A model generated the notes under the pieces. The model saw nothing but the letters and a program-made list of their open reading frames with translations. It was not told where the DNA came from and searched no databases. 42,195 nucleotides of DNA from a virus: positions 1-42,195 of IMG/VR virus record IMGVR_UViG_3300021371_000037; one strand, written 5' to 3'. This document shows positions 1-6,991 of this stretch, piece after piece. Made by a program: the position numbers and the translations under genes. Each line of letters starts with the position of its first letter. Positions within the stretch are counted from its first letter, which is position 1.

Positions 1-927
1 AATACTTGTGAAACCAAAATTAGAGGCCCTTTACTTACTGAAAGTAAAGTAAAATCTTTATTATCTGAAGGTTTACAATATCATATAGATAAAAAAATAC
101 CATTATTTGAAACAGTATATCGTATTGGTTCAGATAAACATTTAGCTTTAATTAAAGAAGCTAGAAAAATGTATTCACGTAATGTAATCGATTTATGTGA
201 AGATGATGAAGCATTAATTAAAACACATTTAGGTGAATTTGCTTTATATGAAGGTGAATCTGTACCATTAGATTTACCTATGTTAGAAGAATCTAACATG
301 CCTTCTCAAGAAGAGGTAGATAAATTCTTTACATTAACCCAAAATGAAACACATTATTTAAATAGCAAACCAGTAGCAGGTCAAGAAAAAACATTCAATA
401 AAATGGAAGTTGAACCTTGGGATGAATATGATTTATCTAATTGGAATTCATTAGTTAGAAAAGCTAAATCTAAGGGTCAAGTAAATGAATCTAAATATGA
501 AAAAGAAGAAACTACTCAACAAACAATTGATAGATTAAAAGCAAGAATAGCCGACCCAAATGATGGTGGGAATGTGCCTTTTCTAGTTCAAAAAATAAAA
601 GATTTAGAAAAATCATTAAATGAAGCAGAACTAGATGAAGCCGAATTCAAAGGTAAAGATGTACCACTAAACAAACCAAAACGTGGTGGTTCAAAAGCAT
701 ATTATGTTTATGTACGTGATCCTAAAACTAAAAAGATTAAAAAAGTATCATTTGGATCAGGTGGTTTAAGAGCTAAAATTAAAAACAAAGAAGCACGTAA
801 CGCATTTGCAGCTAGACATAATTGCAAAAATAAAAAAGATAGAACTAAAGCAGGATATTGGTCATGTAATTTACCAAGATATGCTTCAGCATTAGGTTTA
901 GGTGCAAATATGAATACTTTTTGGTAA
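1..927 (+). CDS. Phage structural-type protein, 3' part (5' end off window)
   Basis: The frame is open from base 1, so the gene begins outside the window and the first ATG at 169 is internal. At least 308 residues are visible. The C-terminal ~80 residues (from about base 684) form a compact basic domain with a KRGGSKAYYVYV opening and an FAARHNC...AGYWSC pattern. Domains of this kind recur at the C-termini of proteins in marine T4-like phages. The paired cysteines and basic charge would suit nucleic-acid or metal binding, but the function is not known to me. The central part is charged and helical. The stop is followed one base later by the next ATG, so it is operonic. The call as a virion-associated protein rests on family resemblance and neighbours only. 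Confidence 0.6.
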   Translation, partial: NTCETKIRGPLLTESKVKSLLSEGLQYHIDKKIPLFETVYRIGSDKHLALIKEARKMYSRNVIDLCEDDEALIKTHLGEFALYEGESVPLDLPMLEESNMPSQEEVDKFFTLTQNETHYLNSKPVAGQEKTFNKMEVEPWDEYDLSNWNSLVRKAKSKGQVNESKYEKEETTQQTIDRLKARIADPNDGGNVPFLVQKIKDLEKSLNEAELDEAEFKGKDVPLNKPKRGGSKAYYVYVRDPKTKKIKKVSFGSGGLRAKIKNKEARNAFAARHNCKNKKDRTKAGYWSCNLPRYASALGLGANMNTFW

Positions 928-928
928 A

Positions 929-1177
929 ATGAATCCATACAAAAATAAAGGTAATATAAGAACGTTTTCGAAAGATGTAAATAAACTAGAACTAGTTTGG
1001 CATCAAGACGCTGAAGATAGAGATATCGAAGTATTAGAAGGTAAGGGATGGGAATTACAAATGGATAATGAATTGCCCTTTGAATTAGTAAAGGGAGATC
1101 GTATATTTATAACAGAAGGTAGAATACACCGAATATTAAAAGGTACAACCGATTTAAAAATTAGAATAAATGAATAA
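929..1177 (+). CDS. Small cupin-like conserved phage protein
   Basis: This is an 82-residue protein starting one base after the upstream stop. The ELVWHQDAEDRDIEVLEGKG stretch, followed by LPFELVKGDRIFI and IHRILKGTTDL, looks like the short beta-strand and turn pattern of a small cupin fold. Similar small proteins occur in marine T4-like phages next to structural genes. Two histidines (in VWH and IHR) could bind metal, but a complete cupin metal site cannot be shown. Its last eight bases overlap the start of the next gene, which suggests translational coupling. The enzymatic role is unknown. Confidence 0.55.
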   Translation: MNPYKNKGNIRTFSKDVNKLELVWHQDAEDRDIEVLEGKGWELQMDNELPFELVKGDRIFITEGRIHRILKGTTDLKIRINE

Positions 1178-1490
1178 CTTTGATTTAAAAAAATATTTAG
1201 CTGAAGGAAGGCTATTTAAAGAAGGAATTGACCCAAATTCCGAAATTGCTGATTATGTAGAAGCAATGTTTAATGACTCTGTAGTAGAAAAAGAAGGATT
1301 TCAATCTGATATTTGGACAAAAGCAGAATATGCTGCTACTTCAAGAGGTGAAGGATCTGTATTTATGGATTTAGCTAAACATTTAAATTCAGTAGGTGGT
1401 AAAGATGTACTAGAAGGCAACCCAGACATTCATTTAGAATTATTATCTAATGGTGATATTAAATGGAGTGCTGATGTAACATTTGATTAA
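1170..1490 (+). CDS. Short protein with capsid-targeting-like N-terminal leader (copy 1)
   Basis: This is a 106-residue acidic protein. Its first 16 residues, NNFDLKKYLAEGRLFKE after Met, are almost identical to those of the next gene, while the rest is unrelated. The LAE/G step fits the T4 prohead protease (gp21) cleavage rule, (L/I)-x-E. The leader resembles the capsid-targeting sequence of T4 internal head proteins, recalled as beginning with a MKTYQEFIAEA-type peptide. It may therefore be an internal protein packed in the prohead and trimmed after Glu. The start overlaps the previous gene by eight bases. The remaining sequence has no family I recognise. Confidence 0.6.
   Translation: MNNFDLKKYLAEGRLFKEGIDPNSEIADYVEAMFNDSVVEKEGFQSDIWTKAEYAATSRGEGSVFMDLAKHLNSVGGKDVLEGNPDIHLELLSNGDIKWSADVTFD
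1174..1207 (+). repeat. 34-bp direct repeat coding the shared leader, copy 1
   Basis: These 34 bases are identical to 1507-1540. They encode the FDLKKYLAEG leader of the first short protein. Confidence 0.9.
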
Positions 1491-1502
1491 AAATTAAAAT
1501 AA

Positions 1503-1811
1503 ATGGATAACTTTGATTTAAAAAAATATTTAGCTGAAGGTCGTTTATTAAAAGAAGACGTTGAAAAAATAAGCAACGAAGAATTTACTATCGTTTATGA
1601 TGCTGACGATATGACAGATTATAAAGTATATAATAGATTACTTTCAGATAAAGAAGCAGATGCAGCAGAAGAAGATTTTAAAGTCCTAGATGATGAAATA
1701 GAAACATTTGTTTTAGATTCTGAAACACCAGCTAGCGAAATTTTAGATTATGCTTCTTCACAAGAAGAATTAGAAGATTACGGTTTAAGTAAATATTGGA
1801 AATTTAAATAA
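1503..1811 (+). CDS. Short protein with capsid-targeting-like N-terminal leader (copy 2)
   Basis: This is a 102-residue, strongly acidic protein. Its leader, DNFDLKKYLAEGRLLKE, matches the previous gene, and the DNA coding for the leader is a perfect 34-base direct repeat (1174-1207 and 1507-1540). After the leader the two proteins diverge completely. The body (EEFTIVYDADDMTDYKVYNR...) looks like a small alpha/beta domain of unknown function. A modular tag on unrelated short proteins fits capsid-packaged internal proteins. Its stop is followed immediately by the cysteine-rich micro-ORF. Confidence 0.6.
   Translation: MDNFDLKKYLAEGRLLKEDVEKISNEEFTIVYDADDMTDYKVYNRLLSDKEADAAEEDFKVLDDEIETFVLDSETPASEILDYASSQEELEDYGLSKYWKFK
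1507..1540 (+). repeat. 34-bp direct repeat coding the shared leader, copy 2
   Basis: This is the second perfect copy of the repeat at 1174-1207, in the same position and frame within the next gene. Confidence 0.9.
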
Positions 1812-1812
1812 T

Positions 1813-1878
1813 ATGAAATGTAATTGTAAAATATGTAATTGTGGAACATCATGTGATTGTACATGCTGCGGTTGCTAA
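1813..1878 (+). CDS. 21-residue cysteine-rich micro-protein, metallothionein-like
   Basis: This short ORF starts one base after the preceding stop and encodes 21 residues, nine of them cysteine (positions 3, 5, 8, 10, 14, 16, 18, 19, 21). They are arranged as CNC, CNC, CDC and CTCCGC, which is the Cys-x-Cys spacing of metallothioneins. There are no aromatic residues and two lysines. If translated it would be a very small metal-binding peptide (Zn, Cu or Cd), acting in the cytoplasm or carried in the head with its neighbours. A chance ORF with 43% Cys in such AT-rich DNA is unlikely. Expression is not shown by the sequence. Confidence 0.6.
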   Translation: MKCNCKICNCGTSCDCTCCGC

Positions 1879-1892
1879 ATTAAAAACATACA

Positions 1893-1918
1893 GGATAGAT
1901 TCATAGCCTATCCGCTTT
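1893..1918 (+). other. Weak hairpin with short T run
   Basis: GGATAG (1893-1898) pairs with CTATCC (1908-1913) around a nine-base loop and is followed by GCTTTT. It may help end the upstream operon, but the stem is short. Confidence 0.3.
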
Positions 1919-1943
1919 TAAGAGTAAAAGTAAAAATGAGATC

Positions 1944-1970
1944 TGTGGCCTCCGTTTGGAGGCCACATTT
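1944..1970 (+). terminator. Hairpin terminator after the leader and micro-ORF genes
   Basis: TGTGGCCTCC (1944-1953) pairs perfectly with GGAGGCCACA (1958-1967) around a GTTT loop. It is the most GC-rich spot in the neighbourhood and is followed by a weak T tract. The loop also carries the TTTG of the following promoter, so the two elements overlap. Confidence 0.6.
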
Positions 1971-1984
1971 AAGTTTCGTATATT
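1955..1984 (+). promoter_or_regulatory. Bacteroidota-type promoter for the FAD oxidoreductase gene
   Basis: TTTG (1955-1958) and TATATT (1979-1984) are separated by exactly 20 bases. The element is 25 bases before the ATG at 2010. The segment TAAGTTTCGTATATT is shared exactly with the promoter at 3287-3316. Compare the known Bacteroidota pattern TTG-N19/20-TAnnTTTG. Confidence 0.55.
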
Positions 1985-2009
1985 AACGCGTTAAAAATAG
2001 GAATACAAT

Positions 2010-3299
2010 ATGAGTAAAAACATAGTAATGATTGGAGCAGGTGTAGCAAATGTAAATGCTGCTACTAAGCTAGTTGATAATGGATTTAAAGGTAAAATCA
2101 CTATTATTGATATGGGTAAAGACCCATATTTAAGACCATATGAAGAGGTAATGACAGGTTTCCTAGGAGCAGGAGGTTGGTCTGATGGTAAATTAACTTA
2201 CCACACTTCAATTGGAGGGCAATTATCTAAATATTGTGGTGAAGAAAAAGCGATGGAATTATTTGATCAGGTGATAGATAATTTTAAACGTTTCCACCCT
2301 AAACCAGAGGAAGTACAATGTTCAAATCCAGTAGCAGAACCAGAATTTATTAAACCATATTTTGGATTAAGATTATTTCCAGTATGGCACGTTGGTACAG
2401 ATTATTTACATGAAATAGGTAAAAATTGGTATGATTTCTTAGTTGATGGTGGTGTTGAATTTATTTGGGAAACTAAAGTAACAGATATCGATTTTGAAGA
2501 TCAAATTGTATCTATAGGAGCAGTAGATGAAATGAAATATGATGAACTTATATTTGGTGTAGGTAAATCAGGTATTGACTTTGGTAAGGTATTAGCTGAA
2601 AAATATGATTTACCAACTGAACCTAAACCAGTACAAATAGGTGTTAGATTTGAAGCACCACAAAAACACTTCCAAAAATTAATTGATGTAAGCTATGATT
2701 TCAAATTGTATCGTAAATTCAAAGACAAAGGAGTATCATTACGTTCATTCTGTACAAACAACAACGCAGCTTATGTTGCCGTTGAGGAAACGTATGGAGA
2801 TCATTCGTACAATGGACACGCTAAAAAAGATGAAGCATTCCGAAATGACATGACCAATTTTGGTATTCTAATGGAAGTTCAAGGTATTGATAAACCATTT
2901 GATTGGTCTAGAGATGTAGTTAAAAAATTACAGATAGATGGTACAGGATTATATTATAGTCCAAGTAGAAAACCATCAACAACATCTGAAGGTATAAATG
3001 TATCAGCTATCCAAGTAGATACATTACATAAAATATCAAAAGCAATGCAACCCTACTTTATGTATGTGTATGATTTTATTGAAGACATGAAAAAAGTTTT
3101 CCCAACACTTAAAGATGATTGGGGTATTTATGTACCTGAAGTAAAATATCTATCACCTGAGCCACTTGTCGATTATACCAATTTAGCACTCACTAAGTAT
3201 CCTAACGTACACTTCGTAGGAGATGCTTTATCAGCTAGAGGTATAACGGTAAGTGGTGCACAAGGGACATATGTTGCTGAATCACTTTTGGAGAATTAA
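2010..3299 (+). CDS. FAD-dependent oxidoreductase (COG2509-like)
   Basis: This is a 429-residue flavoprotein. It begins with a dinucleotide-binding beta-alpha-beta motif, IVMIGAGVANVNAATKL (GxGxxN, residues 8-13). It ends with a second FAD-contacting motif, VHFVGDALSARGITVSGAQG. The general pattern matches uncharacterised FAD/NAD-utilising dehydrogenases. The reaction and substrate cannot be read from sequence. There is no signal peptide, so it is cytoplasmic. It sits between a terminator and two other non-structural genes, with its own promoter, so it is an auxiliary metabolic gene rather than a virion gene. It is full length, with no frameshift. Confidence 0.8.
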   Translation: MSKNIVMIGAGVANVNAATKLVDNGFKGKITIIDMGKDPYLRPYEEVMTGFLGAGGWSDGKLTYHTSIGGQLSKYCGEEKAMELFDQVIDNFKRFHPKPEEVQCSNPVAEPEFIKPYFGLRLFPVWHVGTDYLHEIGKNWYDFLVDGGVEFIWETKVTDIDFEDQIVSIGAVDEMKYDELIFGVGKSGIDFGKVLAEKYDLPTEPKPVQIGVRFEAPQKHFQKLIDVSYDFKLYRKFKDKGVSLRSFCTNNNAAYVAVEETYGDHSYNGHAKKDEAFRNDMTNFGILMEVQGIDKPFDWSRDVVKKLQIDGTGLYYSPSRKPSTTSEGINVSAIQVDTLHKISKAMQPYFMYVYDFIEDMKKVFPTLKDDWGIYVPEVKYLSPEPLVDYTNLALTKYPNVHFVGDALSARGITVSGAQGTYVAESLLEN

Positions 3300-3316
3300 A
3301 ATAAGTTTCGTATATT
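3287..3316 (+). promoter_or_regulatory. Bacteroidota-type promoter for the 3334 gene
   Basis: TTTG (3287-3290), a 20-base spacer and TATATT (3311-3316) start inside the end of the FAD gene. The -10 region TAAGTTTCGTATATT is identical to that at 1970-1984. The following ATG is at 3334. Confidence 0.55.
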
Positions 3317-3333
3317 TAAAATAAACAAAAATT

Positions 3334-3600
3334 ATGGCAAAATCAGAAAAAACACCGTTTCCACAAAGTAAAAGATTAAAAAAAGCAGATGGTACTATCG
3401 CTTATGTATGGGATAATAAACTCCATAACTGGGAGGGACATGCTTTAATTCCTGAAGGTAAAGAAAAATTAGGTGAATATCATTTATATGGTATTAAACA
3501 TACTAAAGAAGAATGGAGTGAAGCTAGAAAACAAAGAGAAGGGTTACCTTATTATAAAAATCAATCAATGAAAGCACACCTTTCAGATTATAGAAACTAG
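3334..3600 (+). CDS. Conserved small phage protein of unknown function
   Basis: This is an 88-residue basic protein with two notable stretches, YVWDNKLHNWEGHALIPEG and EYHLYGIKHTKEEW followed by REGLPYYKN. I recall similar proteins from marine phages but not a function. No membrane segment or catalytic motif is visible. It has its own promoter-like element and ends three bases before the P-loop ATPase gene, with which it probably forms a two-gene unit. That pairing suggests a metabolic or takeover role rather than a structural one. Confidence 0.5.
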   Translation: MAKSEKTPFPQSKRLKKADGTIAYVWDNKLHNWEGHALIPEGKEKLGEYHLYGIKHTKEEWSEARKQREGLPYYKNQSMKAHLSDYRN

Positions 3601-3603
3601 GAT

Positions 3604-4134
3604 ATGAAAATAGGTTTATGTGGTACAATGAGTGTAGGTAAAACTACATTAGTAAATGCTTTAAAGGAAACAAAGCAATTTAAAGATTATATGTTTAGAA
3701 CAGAGCGTTCTAAATATTTGATGGAACAAGGTATTCCACTTAATACAGATTCAACATTAAAAGGTCAAACTATATTCTTAGCTGAACGTTGTGCTGAATT
3801 AATTCAAACGGATATTATAACAGATAGAACAGTTCTTGATGTTATGGCATTTACTTTAAATGCAAAATCAATACCCCATCAAGATAAAGAAGCATTTGAA
3901 ACATATGCTAGTGAATTTGTTAGAGAATATGATTATATTTTTTACATATCTCCTTATGGAATAGATATTGAAGATAATGGAGTACGTGAAACAGATGAAC
4001 ATTATAGAGATTTAATTGATTTTACTATTACTACTCTTATTAAAAGACATGGCCATAAAGCAGGCAAAATAGAAAAAATATCTGGATCTACAGAGGAACG
4101 TATTCAACAAATTTTGAATATTACTGGTCTTTAA
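3604..4134 (+). CDS. P-loop ATPase / kinase-like protein (AAA_28, NadR-like)
   Basis: The 176-residue protein has a Walker A loop, GTMSVGKTT (residues 7-15), and a central TDRTVLDVMAFT segment typical of the AAA_28 and deoxynucleoside-kinase-like P-loop family (NadR C-terminal domain type). A lid-like region with Arg (NGVRETDEHYRDLID) follows. Members phosphorylate small nucleoside-like molecules, so a nucleotide or NAD salvage step is plausible, but the substrate is not identifiable. It starts three bases after the previous stop. A late-type promoter follows directly, so the operon ends here. Confidence 0.7.
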   Translation: MKIGLCGTMSVGKTTLVNALKETKQFKDYMFRTERSKYLMEQGIPLNTDSTLKGQTIFLAERCAELIQTDIITDRTVLDVMAFTLNAKSIPHQDKEAFETYASEFVREYDYIFYISPYGIDIEDNGVRETDEHYRDLIDFTITTLIKRHGHKAGKIEKISGSTEERIQQILNITGL

Positions 4135-4135
4135 C

Positions 4136-4149
4136 ATATTTATAATAAA
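4136..4149 (+). promoter_or_regulatory. Late promoter element (exact ATATTTATAATAAA)
   Basis: This is an exact copy of the repeated element, 11 bases before the ATG at 4161. It contains a TATAATAA core comparable to the T4 late box TATAAATA. Confidence 0.65.
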
Positions 4150-4160
4150 ACCTTATTATA

Positions 4161-4718
4161 ATGAAAAAATCTGAATTAAAAAATTATATCAGAGAAAATA
4201 TCATCTCTACATTATCTGAAGATACTGATGCAGAAATTGAAAAAACTAAAGAATTAACTGCTGCTATTAAAGATTTAGAAGTAGCTAAAAAAGAAGCAGG
4301 CATTGAAGAAGATGCTACCCCAAAAGGTGAAGACTTCTTTTATGATTATTTAGATATTGGTATGTCTTATTTAGAAGGATTTGGTAAAAAACATTCTTTA
4401 GATGATAACCAGTTAGAAAAATTAGGTAAAAAAATAGTAGATCAATTATATAAAGGTGATGTTGGTAAGGCATATGATGCCATTGTTAAAAGAGGTTCGA
4501 TGAAAGAAAATGAAGATAAAGAACCATCTAAAGCAGATCTTAAAAAAACCAAAGGTTTAGCTAAAGCAAAAGAAGAATTAGCTTTATTAACTCGTGAAAT
4601 GAAATCATTAGCTAAAAAATATTCTAAAGCTGAAGGTGAAGAAAAAGAAAAACTAGTAGCTGATCTTAAGAAAAAAACAAAACTTAAAAAAGAATTAGAA
4701 AAGATTTTAGATAAATAA
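4161..4718 (+). CDS. Coiled-coil protein, possible internal head protein
   Basis: This is a 185-residue, Lys/Glu-rich, mostly helical protein. It opens with KKSELKNYIRENIISTLSED, an amphipathic N-terminus similar to leaders common on phage structural proteins, and LSE/D would fit a prohead-protease site. The last ~60 residues (KADLKKTKGLAKAKEELALL...KELEKILDK) form a strong coiled coil. The middle contains a short folded part (GEDFFYDYLDIGMSYLEGFGKK). It has its own late promoter, so it is expressed with virion genes. No family is recognised. Confidence 0.5.
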   Translation: MKKSELKNYIRENIISTLSEDTDAEIEKTKELTAAIKDLEVAKKEAGIEEDATPKGEDFFYDYLDIGMSYLEGFGKKHSLDDNQLEKLGKKIVDQLYKGDVGKAYDAIVKRGSMKENEDKEPSKADLKKTKGLAKAKEELALLTREMKSLAKKYSKAEGEEKEKLVADLKKKTKLKKELEKILDK

Positions 4719-4719
4719 A

Positions 4720-5103
4720 ATGGAGTCTAAAGAAAGGGTTATCTACATATTAAAAATTATAGTACTATTCTGTATAATATTCTGGTTATTATTCTCAGAT
4801 AAGGAAGAGTATGTTGAGGATTATAATGCTAAAATTATAGCATTAGAACAAAAAGTTGATTCGTTGCATAGTGAAAATGATGAATTGACTTTTAAAATCG
4901 ATACCTTAAATGGACAAATAACACAATTAGACCAACAAATAAATCTTAAAGATAACAGAATAAATAGCTTGAAATATGAAATTAGTACTAAAGTGGATGC
5001 TGTTGATAACTTTAACGATGACGAGCTTGAAAAGTTTTTCACAGAACGTTACAGACAGTACATCGATTCAGTTAAAAAAACCGATAGCGAAGTTAGTAAT
5101 TAA
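4720..5103 (+). CDS. Inner-membrane coiled-coil protein, i-spanin-like
   Basis: The 127-residue protein has one N-terminal membrane segment (about residues 8-24, YILKIIVLFCIIFWLLF) and a long periplasmic coiled coil (KIIALEQKVDSLHSENDEL...). This is the topology of Rz-type inner-membrane spanins. The start lies one base after the previous stop. The final 128 bases overlap, in another frame, the signal-peptide-bearing gene at 4976. Nested or overlapping pairs of this type are typical of phage spanins, which fuse inner and outer membranes at lysis. No endolysin is beside it, so the lysis role is an inference. Confidence 0.55.
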   Translation: MESKERVIYILKIIVLFCIIFWLLFSDKEEYVEDYNAKIIALEQKVDSLHSENDELTFKIDTLNGQITQLDQQINLKDNRINSLKYEISTKVDAVDNFNDDELEKFFTERYRQYIDSVKKTDSEVSN

Positions 5104-5389
5104 AGATTTAATTACAGGAGATGGAGCTAAAAAAGAGTTAGCTTTAACATTAGATAAAATTAATTTTTTAGAACAAAAAATAGTTCTAAAAGATAGTATT
5201 ATTTTTAGTCTTAATTCCCAAGTAGGGAATTTTGAATCTATAATGCTTACTAAAAGTGATCAGTTAGCTATATCCCAAGAGCTATCTAAAAGACTACAAT
5301 CTGATCTTAAAAAACAAAAACTTAAAACTAAATTAATGGGGGGTGCAGGTTTAGTAGCTATTGCAGGAGTAATCTTTATATTAAAATAA
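4976..5389 (+). CDS. Exported coiled-coil protein overlapping the previous gene (spanin partner candidate)
   Basis: The 137-residue protein begins with a signal peptide (KLVLKWMLLITLTMTSLKSFSQ), and the SFSQ end is characteristic of Bacteroidota exported proteins. It continues with LKKPIAKLVIKDLITGDGAK and a coiled coil, and ends in a hydrophobic segment (about residues 119-136). The pattern of PIAKLVIKDLI plus coiled coil recurs in Bacteroidota phages. There is no lipobox cysteine, so it is not a classical lipoprotein o-spanin. The C-terminal membrane segment would instead leave it anchored after export. Overlap with the previous gene is 128 bases in a different frame. Confidence 0.6.
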   Translation: MKLVLKWMLLITLTMTSLKSFSQNVTDSTSIQLKKPIAKLVIKDLITGDGAKKELALTLDKINFLEQKIVLKDSIIFSLNSQVGNFESIMLTKSDQLAISQELSKRLQSDLKKQKLKTKLMGGAGLVAIAGVIFILK

Positions 5390-5392
5390 TAT

Positions 5393-6964
5393 ATGTCAGA
5401 TTTAAAAAAAGTAATACGCTCAGAATATTTAAGGTGTGCTAAAGATCCAGTGCATTTTATGCGTAAATACTGTTATATACAACACCCACAAAGGGGGCGC
5501 ATACAATTTAATTTATATCCGTTTCAAGAAAAGGTATTAACGTTGATGCGCGATAATCCTTATTCGATTATCCTAAAATCTAGACAGCTAGGTATTTCAA
5601 CACTATCAGCAGGTTATTCTTTATGGTTAATGATATTCCATAAGGATAAAAATATTTTATGTATAGCAACAAAGCAAGAAACAGCTAAAAATATGGTTAC
5701 AAAGGTAAAATTTATGTATGAAAATTTACCTTCATGGCTTAAAGTAGATGCAGCTGAAAATAATAAATTAACTTTAAGATTAAATAATGGATCCCAAATT
5801 AAAGCCACTTCAGCAAGTTCAGATGCAGGTAGATCAGAAGCAGTATCTTTACTACTAATAGATGAGGCAGCATTTATTGATAACATTGGAGAGATTTGGG
5901 CTTCAGCTCAACAAACATTAGCAACTGGAGGTGGATGTATAGCATTATCTACTCCTTATGGTACTGGTAATTGGTTTCATCAAACTTGGGTTAGAGCAGA
6001 AAATAGAGAAAATCAATTTTTACCAATTAAATTGCCTTGGTACGTACACCCAGAAAGAGACCAAAAATGGAGAGACTCACAAGATGAATTATTAGGTGAT
6101 CCTAGAATGGCAGCACAAGAATGTGATTGTGATTTTAGTACCTCAGGTGATATTGTATTTTATCCTGAATATATAGACTTTTATGAAAAAACATATATAA
6201 AAGATCCTATGGAAAGAAGAGGAGCTGATCAAAATTTATGGGTTTGGGAATCACCTGATTATACAAGAGATTATGTTGTAGTAGCTGATGTTGCTCGTGG
6301 AGATGGAAAAGATTATTCTGCATGTCATGTAATTGATGTTGCTAATAATGTACAAGTAGCTGAATATAAAGGACAATTAGGTACAAAAGAATATGGGCAT
6401 TTATTAGTAGGTTTAGCCACTGAATATAATGAAGCAATGTTAGTAATAGAAAATGCTAATATTGGTTGGGCAACCATACAAGTTGCTTTAGATAGACAAT
6501 ATCCTAATCTTTATTATTCACAAAAGAGTGACTCCCCAACAGCTAATTCGTATTTTGACAAATACCAAGACCATTCAAAAATGGTAGCGGGTTTTACTAT
6601 GTCATCAAGAACAAGACCTATGATTATAGGTAAATTTCAAGAATATATTAGTGATAAAGGAGTAACAATACAATCAAAAAGATTAATAGAGGAAATGAAA
6701 ACCTTTATATGGAAAAATAATAGAGCAGAAGCACAAAGTGGGTATAATGATGATTTAGTTATGTCATTTGGTATTGCAATGTATATTAGAGATACAGCAT
6801 TAAAAATGAGACAAAGAGGTTTGGATGCGACTAAAAATGCTTTAGGCAATATGTCTGTAAATAGAACACCTTATCAAGGAGGATATGGTTTTTCTAAAGG
6901 AACAGATAATCCTTATCATATCAATACTGCAGATGGTAAAGAAAACATTAGATGGCTTCTTTAA
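5393..6964 (+). CDS. terL: Terminase large subunit (gp17-like)
   Basis: This 523-residue packaging motor has an N-terminal ATPase and a C-terminal nuclease. The Walker A-like loop is KSRQLGIST (about residues 62-70), Walker B is LLLIDEAA (153-160), and the coupling motif is LSTPYGTGN (185-193). The RNase H-like nuclease carries acidic residues in VVVADVARGDGKDYSA (Asp299), VIENANIGWA (Glu353) and YNDDLVMSF (Asp453 or Asp454). It cuts concatemeric DNA and pumps it into the prohead through the portal encoded next. The start is three bases after the preceding stop. No small terminase is recognisable in this window. Confidence 0.95.
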   Translation: MSDLKKVIRSEYLRCAKDPVHFMRKYCYIQHPQRGRIQFNLYPFQEKVLTLMRDNPYSIILKSRQLGISTLSAGYSLWLMIFHKDKNILCIATKQETAKNMVTKVKFMYENLPSWLKVDAAENNKLTLRLNNGSQIKATSASSDAGRSEAVSLLLIDEAAFIDNIGEIWASAQQTLATGGGCIALSTPYGTGNWFHQTWVRAENRENQFLPIKLPWYVHPERDQKWRDSQDELLGDPRMAAQECDCDFSTSGDIVFYPEYIDFYEKTYIKDPMERRGADQNLWVWESPDYTRDYVVVADVARGDGKDYSACHVIDVANNVQVAEYKGQLGTKEYGHLLVGLATEYNEAMLVIENANIGWATIQVALDRQYPNLYYSQKSDSPTANSYFDKYQDHSKMVAGFTMSSRTRPMIIGKFQEYISDKGVTIQSKRLIEEMKTFIWKNNRAEAQSGYNDDLVMSFGIAMYIRDTALKMRQRGLDATKNALGNMSVNRTPYQGGYGFSKGTDNPYHINTADGKENIRWLL

Positions 6965-6966
6965 TA

Positions 6967-6980
6967 ATATTTATAATAAT
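6967..6980 (+). promoter_or_regulatory. Late promoter element (one mismatch)
   Basis: The sequence ATATTTATAATAAT lies 11 bases before the portal ATG. Confidence 0.6.
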
Positions 6981-6991
6981 AATAATATACT

